From a virus, in the IMG/VR virus record IMGVR_UViG_3300047378_000870, positions 1 through 55,432 of that record: a DNA stretch of 55,432 bases; one strand, written 5' to 3'. The translations under genes were made by a program, and so were the position numbers. Of the stretch, positions 7,457 through 15,350 are shown piece after piece (the first letter of the stretch is position 1; the number at the start of each line of letters is the position of its first letter). Under the pieces are notes generated by a model. The model was not told the origin of the DNA. It searched no databases and worked only from the letters and a program-made list of their open reading frames with translations.

Positions 7457-8637
7457 TGAATTTTATGTTTGAAGATTTTTCCACTATGGAAAATTTTATT
7501 GGAAGCGACACGTATGTTAATTCTTGCCAGAGTAGATTTCAAATATGCCCAATGATTAATACAATGTTGAGACAACAACAAGTATCAGATATAATTACAC
7601 ATACAAATAGCAATTATCTGATTCCTGTTGGGGTGAATGGATCTATACAACAGTGGGCGAAAGGTGATTGCACGCATCGGGCAGGGTCGCGCTTCCCGAA
7701 ACGCAGTGGGGCAGACTCTCTGTTTAATTACCTGAGTGATAAGTATCTCGTAGATATGAGAGAGGGTCGCGCAATACTCTTAATTGATTTCTCTCTTGAA
7801 GGTTATCATGAAGACTGGTTGTTTGAATGGTTTCACGATCAATTTAAACTTTTTAATATACCTGCTGCTTCAGTTGTTTATACAGTTGGTAATACGTTGA
7901 TTGCTGAACAATATGAAGAATACTCTAAATCCCTGCCAGAAAAAATGAAATGTATTCCATATACAGGATTTGAAGAATTTATATACACAGTTTCGGCAAA
8001 GCAAGAGCAAATAACAGTAGATAAACATATAGAGTATAAAGAGAATAATGAAACTTGGGCGTTTAACTGCCCTCAAAAAAGAGCAAGACCGCACAGAAAA
8101 CAATTTTTTAAATTACTCAAACAATATAATCTAGTTAACAGAAACTTATGTAGTTTTCCCGATGAAGGAAATTTTATCTTAGGTGAAGAGCACGAAAAAG
8201 AAACAGGGTTTTACATTAATAGAATACATCCTGATTACTGCCTAAAGACCTTTGTAACGGTTGTGAGCGAACCTCAATTTTATGAGGCAGAATTATCTGT
8301 CTTTAACAGTGAAAAGGTGTTTAAGCCAATCGCTTGTTCTCACCCATTCATAGTATTGGGTGGCAAGGGATCTTTACAAAAAATGAGAGATAGAGGTTAT
8401 AAAACCTTTTCAGATTACTTTGACGAATCTTATGACGAACTACCAGATACTATGAGAATGGAAGCGATTATTGATGTTTTATATGAAATTGAATCTATAA
8501 AAGATAAGGTTGAATGGTTTGAATCAATGAGACCCATTTTAGAACATAATAAAAAGCAACTAAAGATAAATTCTACAAAGCCTGATGTTGCCGTTGTAGA
8601 ATTGGAAAAATATTATAAGGAGTATTTTGGTGAGTAA
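7456..8637 (+). CDS. Glycosyltransferase-like protein
   Basis: A 393-residue protein. The N-terminal two thirds are not recognisable. The C-terminal part, FVTVVSEPQFY then FNSEKVFKPIACSHPFIVLG followed by GSLQKMRDRGYKTF, resembles the donor-binding segment of exostosin and fucosyltransferase-like GT-B enzymes (SEK-K-P-HPF-G). The start overlaps the epimerase stop by one base (TAATG). It probably acts on the glycan made by this island. The call rests on the C-terminal motif only. Confidence 0.55.
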   Translation: MNFMFEDFSTMENFIGSDTYVNSCQSRFQICPMINTMLRQQQVSDIITHTNSNYLIPVGVNGSIQQWAKGDCTHRAGSRFPKRSGADSLFNYLSDKYLVDMREGRAILLIDFSLEGYHEDWLFEWFHDQFKLFNIPAASVVYTVGNTLIAEQYEEYSKSLPEKMKCIPYTGFEEFIYTVSAKQEQITVDKHIEYKENNETWAFNCPQKRARPHRKQFFKLLKQYNLVNRNLCSFPDEGNFILGEEHEKETGFYINRIHPDYCLKTFVTVVSEPQFYEAELSVFNSEKVFKPIACSHPFIVLGGKGSLQKMRDRGYKTFSDYFDESYDELPDTMRMEAIIDVLYEIESIKDKVEWFESMRPILEHNKKQLKINSTKPDVAVVELEKYYKEYFGE

Positions 8638-9469
8638 ATTATTCATCGGAATTGGTGATAGCTTCACACAGGGTCAAGGATCTGTCTCTGATCAGACATA
8701 TGAAGAGTATGGTCGCGAAGTATATAATTCTACACATAGATTACCCATCGATAAGTTTGAAAGAGAAAACAGTTGGGTGAGTGTAATCTGTCGAGATTAC
8801 TTGGATGATTTCACTCCTTTAAACTTGGGTGAAAAGGGAAGAGGTAATAGGGCTTCTGTGAAGGAATTGTATCTCAATGACATAGATCCAGACATAGAGA
8901 AGATCGTGGTTTTTGCTCTCAGTGGTATGGAAAGATTTGATTTCCCACAGAGAGATAAAAACTTTCAACAACATCATTTTTATGCGATGTTCCCTAATCC
9001 ATGGGACAAAAATGCAACACATGCGTCACTTTGGAAGGCATATGCTGATCACGTCTATAGTGAGCAATTTTGTGTTATTGAGACAATGCTGAATATCTTA
9101 GAAGCGCAGACTTGGTGTAAAGCAAATAATGCTAAGTTGGTAATCGTATCTGCATTTGATATGCGTATCACAAAAGAATATTTCATCGATAATCTTCCTG
9201 GATTAAAAAAAGAGCTTGTTAATCAAATACATTGGGATAAGTTTTTCTATCCACAAGGTTATAGAACTCTGATGCACATGCTTATTGACAAACAAGAAAA
9301 TGATTCTAAATATGCCTTTGACCTAGCACATGGCGGGTATTTTGATCGATATAGTAAACTGGAAAGGTCTGATGGATATATCACCCCGTGTGCACATCCA
9401 AGCGAGATCGGACATAAATTAATTGCTGAAGTTCTGTATCAACATTTAGAAGAGAAATCCTATGCATGA
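8630..9469 (+). CDS. SGNH/GDSL-type hydrolase-like protein
   Basis: GTG at 8630 is chosen as start because AAGGAGT lies 8 bases upstream; a TTG at 8627 is also in frame. The N-terminal FIGIGDSFTQGQG carries the catalytic Ser of the SGNH superfamily (GDS), followed by LNLGEKGRGNRAS (blocks II/III) and a C-terminal CAHPSEIGHKLIAE with the D/H-like block (H in AHPS). This family removes or moves acyl groups on sugars or lipids. In this setting it may O-acetylate or deacetylate a surface glycan. About 280 residues, no signal peptide, so it acts in the cytoplasm. Confidence 0.75.
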   Translation: MSKLFIGIGDSFTQGQGSVSDQTYEEYGREVYNSTHRLPIDKFERENSWVSVICRDYLDDFTPLNLGEKGRGNRASVKELYLNDIDPDIEKIVVFALSGMERFDFPQRDKNFQQHHFYAMFPNPWDKNATHASLWKAYADHVYSEQFCVIETMLNILEAQTWCKANNAKLVIVSAFDMRITKEYFIDNLPGLKKELVNQIHWDKFFYPQGYRTLMHMLIDKQENDSKYAFDLAHGGYFDRYSKLERSDGYITPCAHPSEIGHKLIAEVLYQHLEEKSYA

Positions 9470-10280
9470 AGTTATTAGACCTAAAGACTTAAATTTTTTA
9501 GATGAAAATGATTTACTGCCAGGAACATTTCCTACATATAACAATCCTGATGACCCTGAAAAAATTGATGTTAGATTCGCTGGAACTGACAATCCAACCA
9601 GTTATGAAAAGAATATGAGGGATCCTGCATTTCGTAAAAAGTGGGAATCCCAACCAATTACATATCGTGTTAATAGTAATGGATATCGTTGTGAAGAGTT
9701 TAGTAAGATTGACTGGGAAAATTCAGTTGCGATAATTGGCGACTCTTGTGTTTATGGCATGGGTGTTCCCAGAACTCATGTTGTAAGTTATCTTTTAGAA
9801 CGAATGATTGGCAGAACAGTAATTAATCTAGGTGTTGGTGGCTGCAGTAATATGTTTATAATGTATAATAATATGAAACTATTGCAAAAATATAGACCAT
9901 GGGCTGTGATTAATATTTGGACTGCACCTGAAAGAATGACATTATTTCAAAAACCTAAAGCTGGTTTCACAGGTGTCAGACATATAGGTTCTTGGGATGA
10001 ACATAATGTAAGTTATCAGAAATTCTGGCTACATAGTGAAGGCAATTATTTAGGACACACCAAGATGTGTCAGGATGTTTGCGCACAACTAAATAGAGAT
10101 AATAGGTATTTAAGTTATACACCGAGGCAGTTCAGTTTAAATAAAGATAGTGAATTTCCATTTTTTGGTGGAGCAGCGAGGGATAAATTACATCCCGATA
10201 AGTTTACTTATAAAATGCAAGCGCGTTACATAAAAGAGGATTTTATCAGAAATGGTTGGTTTGTTGAAGAAGATAATTAA
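9462..10280 (+). CDS. Second SGNH-hydrolase-like protein
   Basis: A 272-residue protein with AIIGDSCVYGMGV around residue 90 (GDS block I), TVINLGVGGCSN (block II/III Gly and Asn) and near the C-terminus DKLHPDKF, giving the His block. The N-terminal 85 residues, including an RVNSNGYR segment, precede the domain, as in many phage SGNH proteins. It overlaps the previous gene by 8 bases. The two SGNH genes are not close copies. A role in acyl modification of glycans is inferred from the family and neighbours. Confidence 0.7.
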   Translation: MHEVIRPKDLNFLDENDLLPGTFPTYNNPDDPEKIDVRFAGTDNPTSYEKNMRDPAFRKKWESQPITYRVNSNGYRCEEFSKIDWENSVAIIGDSCVYGMGVPRTHVVSYLLERMIGRTVINLGVGGCSNMFIMYNNMKLLQKYRPWAVINIWTAPERMTLFQKPKAGFTGVRHIGSWDEHNVSYQKFWLHSEGNYLGHTKMCQDVCAQLNRDNRYLSYTPRQFSLNKDSEFPFFGGAARDKLHPDKFTYKMQARYIKEDFIRNGWFVEEDN

Positions 10281-10356
10281 TAAGTGGAAAACTAAAAGAG
10301 AATTGAAAAAACGTATTAAAGAACTAAGAAAAAGAGATCCGTTCATTTATGATTAG
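10264..10356 (+). CDS. 30-residue basic micro-protein (KRDPFIYD)
   Basis: A TTG at 10264 opens a 30-codon frame that overlaps the SGNH gene by 17 bases and the carbamoyltransferase ATG by 8 bases, exactly filling the gap. The product is extremely basic (KKIINKWKTKRELKKRIKEL) and ends RKRDPFIYD. I recall similar very short proteins ending in a DPFIY motif in marine T4-like phages, which together with the snug fit makes it a credible gene. Function unknown. An ATG start is lacking, so expression needs proof. Confidence 0.5.
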   Translation: MKKIINKWKTKRELKKRIKELRKRDPFIYD

Positions 10357-11791
10357 TTGGGGTGTTGCAGCAGGAACTCATGATGGTTCATTAGCTGTTA
10401 TTGATGATGATAAAATTCTTTTTGCAAGTCACACGGAAAGATATAGTCGTGTGAAAAATGACGCACACCTAAACAAAGAAATACTCGATGCAGCTCTTAA
10501 ATACGGAGAACCATCTGAAATTTTCTGGTATGAAAAACCAGTGTTGAAAGCCTTGCGCAAATTATATGCAGGTCAATCTAACTTGTGGATGAATCCACGA
10601 GAATATCTCAAATCTTATGGGATAAATCAAAGGAATATAAAATATGTCAAACATCATGACTCTCATGCAGCGGCTGGGTTCGCAACTTCTAAATTTAACT
10701 CTGCTGCCGTTCTTGTTATTGATGCTATTGGTGAGTTCACCACTACTTCTATATCATTATATAAAAGTGAAACAGGCAGTCGCCACAGCAGTCAATGCCT
10801 TTTTAAACGATCCTACCCATGGTCGTTAGGTCTATTCTACTCAGCTATTACTGATAGAGCAGGGCTAAAACCCAACGAAGAAGAATATATCCTTATGGGT
10901 ATGTCAGCATATGGTCGCACTAATTGGGTCAACGAAATGCGTCATATGATAAGAACAGGATTTAACTTTCATAAAGGTTGTAGAAGTTTTTTCCCAGATG
11001 CAGATTCATTCGATCTTGCGAAGTCTGCTCAAATAGTATATGAAGAAGAATTTATAAAGTTAGTTAAGAAAGCTAAAGAACTAACTGGTGAAGATAACCT
11101 TGTTGTTATGGGAGGCTGTGCACTTAATTGTCTTGCTAATACATTGGCATTCGAACATTTTGATAATGTTTGGATAATGCCTAATCCTGGGGATGCTGGT
11201 AGCTCTATCGGAGCTTATGCGGCAGGAACAGGTAGGATGCTAGACTGGAAGACACCATATCTTGGAGAGGACATCGGGAATGGTAAATACCCAGTAAAGC
11301 AAGCTCTGGGAGAGCTATTGCAAAATAAAATTGTGGGAGTGGCGAGCGGACGAGCCGAGTTTGGTCCAAGAGCATTGGGCAATCGTAGTCTGCTCGCCGA
11401 TCCAACAGGTCAAGAAATGAAAGACGTTGTCAATAAAATTAAGAAGCGTCAAGAGTTTCGTCCCTTTGCTCCTGTTATCTTACAATCAGACGTTCATAAA
11501 TATTTTAATGTTAAGCGTGGATTTTCTAGTCCATACATGCAATATATTGTCACAGCAAAAGATCCTGATCAGTATCCAGCAATTGTGCATGCAGATGGGA
11601 CGAGCCGAGTTCAGACTGTGACAAAAGAACAACATCCAGGATTATGGCGACTGTTGCAACAGTATAAGAAGCATACAGGAACACCGATGTTACTGAATAC
11701 ATCCCTTAATATTAAGGGAGAACCAATGGTAAACACGAGGTTAGATGCTAATAATTTTGAAAAAACTTACTCGGTAAAAGTTGTTTCTTAA
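10349..11791 (+). CDS. NodU/CmcH-type carbamoyltransferase
   Basis: A 480-residue protein with the family plan: N-terminal GVAAGTHDGSLAVID (ATP-binding, ASKHA fold), YVKHHDSHAAAGF (catalytic/metal His-Asp-His), VVMGGCALNCLAN, GDAGSSIGAYA, and the C-terminal YrdC-like part with GRAEFGPRALGNRS, EFRPFAPV and NTSLNIKGEPMVNT. It moves a carbamoyl group from carbamoyl phosphate, through carbamoyl-AMP, to a hydroxyl. With the neighbours it probably carbamoylates a sugar. It is shorter than bacterial NodU (about 560-600) and ends soon after the GEPMVNT motif. The start ATG overlaps the micro-protein stop. Confidence 0.92.
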   Translation: MISWGVAAGTHDGSLAVIDDDKILFASHTERYSRVKNDAHLNKEILDAALKYGEPSEIFWYEKPVLKALRKLYAGQSNLWMNPREYLKSYGINQRNIKYVKHHDSHAAAGFATSKFNSAAVLVIDAIGEFTTTSISLYKSETGSRHSSQCLFKRSYPWSLGLFYSAITDRAGLKPNEEEYILMGMSAYGRTNWVNEMRHMIRTGFNFHKGCRSFFPDADSFDLAKSAQIVYEEEFIKLVKKAKELTGEDNLVVMGGCALNCLANTLAFEHFDNVWIMPNPGDAGSSIGAYAAGTGRMLDWKTPYLGEDIGNGKYPVKQALGELLQNKIVGVASGRAEFGPRALGNRSLLADPTGQEMKDVVNKIKKRQEFRPFAPVILQSDVHKYFNVKRGFSSPYMQYIVTAKDPDQYPAIVHADGTSRVQTVTKEQHPGLWRLLQQYKKHTGTPMLLNTSLNIKGEPMVNTRLDANNFEKTYSVKVVS

Positions 11792-11802
11792 TAAATAAAA
11801 AT

Positions 11803-12102
11803 ATGACGGCGAAGGTTATTAACTTTCCGAAGCGGTTTCAGAAGACTACACAACTGGGATTAGCAATTCGGCTTTATACTGAGGAAGAAGTGCATCTAGT
11901 ATTACACTGCCTCAATTCCTTCGGCGCACACTCACAAAAATACATACAGTCAGACTTGAGGTCGATAGACCCTGAGTATGCAATACAATGCATCAAGACA
12001 GCATTAGATAGTTATTTGCTTTCGTCAGACGCGAAGGCACTTATCAGCTACATTATGGGAAATGTCGTGAAGGTGATGCCTGCAAAAGGAGGCTCTGCAT
12101 AA
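11803..12102 (+). CDS. Small phage protein of unknown function
   Basis: A 99-residue, mostly helical protein (AKVINFPKRFQ start, then EEEVHLVLHCLNSFG and SYLLSSDAKALISYIM). No recognised domain. It stands 11 bases after the carbamoyltransferase and 34 bases before phoH. A VINFPxRF start is frequent in small phage proteins, including those near phoH in marine phages. Real gene likely from length and spacing; role unknown. Confidence 0.55.
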   Translation: MTAKVINFPKRFQKTTQLGLAIRLYTEEEVHLVLHCLNSFGAHSQKYIQSDLRSIDPEYAIQCIKTALDSYLLSSDAKALISYIMGNVVKVMPAKGGSA

Positions 12103-12136
12103 TATATCTTTAACCCCTAAATTATAAGGTCTATAA

Positions 12137-12889
12137 ATGTCCAGAAGAAAAACAAATCTTCAATTAATACAGGATGATACAACCTCTAGCAAAAAAGGAA
12201 ACAATAGACTAATACCTCGGCTCAATGACCTCGATGTTTTTGACCCCCTAACACCTACCCAAAAATCGTTCTTTGATACTTATGAGAACGCCCAAGCGAT
12301 GCTTTTACATGGTTCAGCAGGAACTGGTAAAACTTTCATCGCTCTCTATAAAGCACTTGAACAAGTGCTAGAAAAATCAAACACCTTCGATAAAGTTGTA
12401 ATCTGTCGTTCTGCAGTGGCATCAAGAGATATTGGTCACCTGCCTGGAAATGAAGTAGAGAAAACTGAAGTGTTTATGCGCCCATACATTGATATGTGCC
12501 AAGAATTTTTCCCCGACAAACAGCAAGCATTTGAACGCCTACAGGAAGCAAAGAAGGTTGATTGGATGATCACTTCATTTGTTCGAGGCATTACACTTGA
12601 CGACGCTATCATTATCGTTGACGAATGTCAGAATATGAACGACATGGAACTCAACTCAATTATGACACGCATCGGTCAAAGAAGTAAAATCATATTTGCT
12701 GGCGACTTCAAACAGTCCGATCTCTATGCTAAGAGAAACGATATGTCGGGGCTACAAAAATTTATGGTTATCGCTGAGTTGATGCCATCATTTAAAATAT
12801 TTGAGTTCACACCTGATGATATTGTAAGAAGCGATCTCGTTAAAGAATATATAGTAGCGAGAGAAAAATACGAACAAGAATACGCTTGA
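12137..12889 (+). CDS. phoH: PhoH-like P-loop ATPase
   Basis: A 250-residue protein. Walker A GSAGTGKT (59-66), Walker B IIIVDECQN (158-166) and the PhoH-type segments LTPTQKSFFD before the P-loop and IIFAGDFKQSDL after Walker B place it firmly in the PhoH family. PhoH is a very common marine-phage gene; bacterial relatives are linked to RNA handling or phosphate stress, and its phage role is unresolved. The ATG is preceded by AAGG at about 7 bases. The next gene has its own promoter overlapping the 3' end. Confidence 0.93.
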   Translation: MSRRKTNLQLIQDDTTSSKKGNNRLIPRLNDLDVFDPLTPTQKSFFDTYENAQAMLLHGSAGTGKTFIALYKALEQVLEKSNTFDKVVICRSAVASRDIGHLPGNEVEKTEVFMRPYIDMCQEFFPDKQQAFERLQEAKKVDWMITSFVRGITLDDAIIIVDECQNMNDMELNSIMTRIGQRSKIIFAGDFKQSDLYAKRNDMSGLQKFMVIAELMPSFKIFEFTPDDIVRSDLVKEYIVAREKYEQEYA

Positions 12890-12914
12890 CTTTTTTAATT
12901 ATCTAGGTTATATT
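12886..12914 (+). promoter_or_regulatory. Sigma-70-type promoter for the nuclease gene, placed for a leaderless mRNA
   Basis: TTGACT at 12886-12891, a 17-base spacer and TATATT at 12909-12914. Only five bases separate the -10 box from the ATG at 12920, so transcription would begin at or next to the start codon. Confidence 0.6.
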
Positions 12915-12919
12915 ATATT

Positions 12920-13579
12920 ATGTTTACCCATGTGAAAGAACTGAGTGATTTTGCTCAAGATAAAACTGCCCCAGATGGAAGTCGTAAATACTTCACCGAA
13001 TCTGGGGCAGCATATCCTTCTGTTACCACTGTCCTTAGTGTCTTATCCCGTGATTCAATTCGTGCGTGGAGAAAGCGTGTTGGTGCAGAGGAAGCAAATA
13101 AAATCAGTCGCCAAGCATCGACACGCGGAACAAAAATTCATACTCTTTGCGAAGATATCCTCAACAATAAAGAAGTTGATACGAGTAAGATGTCTTTGCT
13201 TGATACAGAAATGTTCAATAAATTCAGACCTTTGTTAGACCGCATTGATAACATACATGGTCAAGAGATTGCTCTCTTTTCTGATCACCTCAGACTCGCA
13301 GGTCGTGTTGACTGTGTCGCCGAGTTTGATGGTAAACTTAGCATCATCGATTTCAAAACCTCAAAAAAGCCAAAAAGAAAAGAATGGATTGAAAACTACT
13401 TTGCACAGGCTGCAGGTTATGCAATCATGTATGAAGAGCGCACTGGCATTCCCATTAATAGAAGCGCGATCCTTATTGCAGTTGAAGGTGACGATCCACA
13501 AGTTTTCGTCGAGAATCGTGATAACTATGTTGATATTCTACTGAATGCAAGAGATATTTGGGAATCAGAGAATGTATGA
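12920..13579 (+). CDS. RecB/Cas4-like PD-(D/E)XK exonuclease
   Basis: A 219-residue protein. YPSVTTVLSVL at the N-terminus, TRGTKIHTLCE (upstream His), LRLAGRVDCVAEF and SIIDFKTSKKPK form the D-x(n)-D-x-K nuclease motifs, and YFAQAAGYAIMYEE supplies the QxxxY motif of RecB-type nucleases. Similar single-domain exonucleases are found in cyanophages and other marine T4-like phages, probably in DNA processing or recombination. A sigma-70-type promoter ends five bases before the ATG, and no ribosome site is present, so the message may be leaderless. Confidence 0.85.
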   Translation: MFTHVKELSDFAQDKTAPDGSRKYFTESGAAYPSVTTVLSVLSRDSIRAWRKRVGAEEANKISRQASTRGTKIHTLCEDILNNKEVDTSKMSLLDTEMFNKFRPLLDRIDNIHGQEIALFSDHLRLAGRVDCVAEFDGKLSIIDFKTSKKPKRKEWIENYFAQAAGYAIMYEERTGIPINRSAILIAVEGDDPQVFVENRDNYVDILLNARDIWESENV

Positions 13580-14375
13580 ATTAAGACCCTTACCTGATGC
13601 AACTTGGGAAGATTGGTCTAAATTTAAACGCCCAGAAGAAAATTATGGTCTTGCAGATTTTAATTTAAACGATTTGTATTTTGAATTCGACCCCATACAA
13701 ATACACAAAGAAGTTATGTATTGGGTTACATCTAAATATCCGTCATGTGATTTAAACTGGCATTCAAATAAATTAGTTGGTTGCAGCACATCTAATTTTC
13801 CAATGTATTATGAGACTTTCTTAAAACTTAGTTGGTTAACGAAGGTATATCTTAAAGAGAGTTTTAAATACCCAATGGGATTAATTTGGTTCCCACATTC
13901 AAAGGGTATCGATGAGGGTAATTGGTGGATACATCCTGGAGGTGGTCGACAAAAAGTTGTTGCTATGTTTGGCGACCGCGACCAAACGATGGAATTCCTA
14001 ACCTTTAATACATATGGGAAACCCGTAAAATTTAAGAGAGTTTTTGAACGAGAAGAAGAGTTCAAAGATTATTTCAATGCACCTTATGGTATTGCGTATG
14101 TAGCAGATAAAGGCACATTAATACCACATTGTCTGTTCAATTCGGTTCAAAACAATACTAGTTTAAGAGATCCACTGGAAGCGTATCTAGATTTGATACA
14201 TAAATATAAGATAGATATTAATGGTAAACCTATTACATCATTTGGCGATAAAAAATTAAACGTTGTTTCAGCAGAAGATCCTGAGAGTGAATTGAGAGCC
14301 TTAGTCTTACTGCCATTTTATGAACTTTACAATGAATCAGATTACAGAAAATATAACATCCAAATCATTACCTGA
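13572..14375 (+). CDS. Conserved phage protein of unknown function
   Basis: About 267 residues from the ATG at 13572, which overlaps the nuclease stop (a longer reading starts at 13545). It has many aromatic residues and no membrane segment. The stretch NWWIHPGGGRQKVVAMF around residues 115-130 is the most distinctive motif; HPG-x-R motifs recur in phage proteins placed by radical SAM and glycan genes, but I know no function. The 3' end overlaps the radical SAM gene by about 44 bases, suggesting a joint role. Confidence 0.6.
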   Translation: MYELRPLPDATWEDWSKFKRPEENYGLADFNLNDLYFEFDPIQIHKEVMYWVTSKYPSCDLNWHSNKLVGCSTSNFPMYYETFLKLSWLTKVYLKESFKYPMGLIWFPHSKGIDEGNWWIHPGGGRQKVVAMFGDRDQTMEFLTFNTYGKPVKFKRVFEREEEFKDYFNAPYGIAYVADKGTLIPHCLFNSVQNNTSLRDPLEAYLDLIHKYKIDINGKPITSFGDKKLNVVSAEDPESELRALVLLPFYELYNESDYRKYNIQIIT

Positions 14376-15312
14376 ATTAGGAAGAGCGGTCATCGAGGTA
14401 TTCGGTGGTTGTAATTATACTTGTCAGATGTGCCCACAGACTTGGGGTCGTGGAGCAGATTGGACTCGTAAGATGCCATTGGATCTGTTCGAGGATATTC
14501 TCAAACAATTAAAGGGTAAGCCAATCATTAACTTGGAGGGTTCTGGTGAGCCATCTATGGCAAAGAACCTGCATGAGTATGTCCAGCTTTGCACAGATTA
14601 TGGGTTTGATAGTTTCATCTATACAAATGGATCGTTTCTGACTGGCGAGCGTATGGAGAAAGCGATTGATGCTGGGTTGAAGTTTATCCGTTATAGTTGC
14701 ATTGGTTATGATAAAGAAACATACAAACAGTGGATGGACACTGATGGGTTCGAGCGTCTAAGATCTCATATCCAACAAGCACAAACATATATCCAAGAAA
14801 CAGGTGCTGATTGTCAGCTTTCAACATATCATTTGATTCTTGATAATGATAAAATTGGAGAAGAAGTCAAACTCTATCGCAAAAATATAGTTGACAAACT
14901 CGGCATTACAGGTTATATCTGGAAGATGCATAACTGGAGTGGTAACTACGATCCTGAATATGGACGCGAGGCTGAAAACGTTAGAACCTGTGGTCGTCCA
15001 TTCAGTGATGAGATTACGATCCGCTCTGGTGGTAACGATGGACATAGGGGTGCTGTTACACCTTGTTGTCAGACGATGGGTCAGCCCAACGAAGCTAAGT
15101 CAGTTCTCGGACATGCAGATGATACAAGTCTCGCCGATATCTGGTGGGGTGAGGAATACGAAAAACTTCGTGAAGACCATAGAACTGGTGATTATCCCGA
15201 TTACTGTAAATCTTGTGACTTCCTATATGATAACCCTGAAGTATTGGTCTGGAGTAATGACTCAACTGCAAGAGTTGACCACATGCTAGGCGTTGAGTTT
15301 GACCTCAGATAG
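14332..15312 (+). CDS. Radical SAM protein with SPASM-like C-terminus
   Basis: From the ATG at 14332 (14320 is also in frame). CNYTCQMC (Cys 27, 31, 34) is the CX3CX2C cluster site, LEGSGEPSM replaces the usual GGEP motif, and SCIGYDKETY lies in the barrel. The C-terminal part holds several cysteines (RTCGRPF, VTPCCQT, YCKSCDF) fitting a SPASM-type auxiliary cluster domain; the final TPCC then WW-x-KLR...YPDYCKSCD is typical. Substrate unknown; SPASM enzymes commonly modify peptides. It ends just upstream of the tmRNA promoter. Confidence 0.87.
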   Translation: MNQITENITSKSLPELGRAVIEVFGGCNYTCQMCPQTWGRGADWTRKMPLDLFEDILKQLKGKPIINLEGSGEPSMAKNLHEYVQLCTDYGFDSFIYTNGSFLTGERMEKAIDAGLKFIRYSCIGYDKETYKQWMDTDGFERLRSHIQQAQTYIQETGADCQLSTYHLILDNDKIGEEVKLYRKNIVDKLGITGYIWKMHNWSGNYDPEYGREAENVRTCGRPFSDEITIRSGGNDGHRGAVTPCCQTMGQPNEAKSVLGHADDTSLADIWWGEEYEKLREDHRTGDYPDYCKSCDFLYDNPEVLVWSNDSTARVDHMLGVEFDLR

Positions 15313-15315
15313 TTG

Positions 15316-15346
15316 TTGACTAAAATACAATAATATGCTATAAATA
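15316..15346 (+). promoter_or_regulatory. tmRNA promoter: sigma-70 and late-type elements overlapping
   Basis: TTGACT at 15316-15321, exactly 17 bases, then TATAAATA at 15339-15346. The same box works as a -10 (TATAAA) and as a T4-type late core. Start of transcription would be near 15351. Confidence 0.65.
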
Positions 15347-15350
15347 GAGA

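Noticed and set aside
11346-11613. The 13-base string GACGAGCCGAGTT occurs twice inside the carbamoyltransferase gene.
   Set aside because: Both lie in well-formed coding sequence in different protein contexts (GRAEFGPR and GTSRVQ) without further similarity; probably chance.
11788-11803. AATAAATA-like strings after several genes (near 11790, 29172, 42264, 53325) as variant late promoters.
   Set aside because: They begin with the stop codon TAA or TAATAA in an AT-rich setting and lack the first bases of TATAAATA.
12115-12139. TATAAATG overlapping the phoH start as a late promoter.
   Set aside because: The last base departs from the core and the ATG is part of the box, which would place the transcript start inside the gene.
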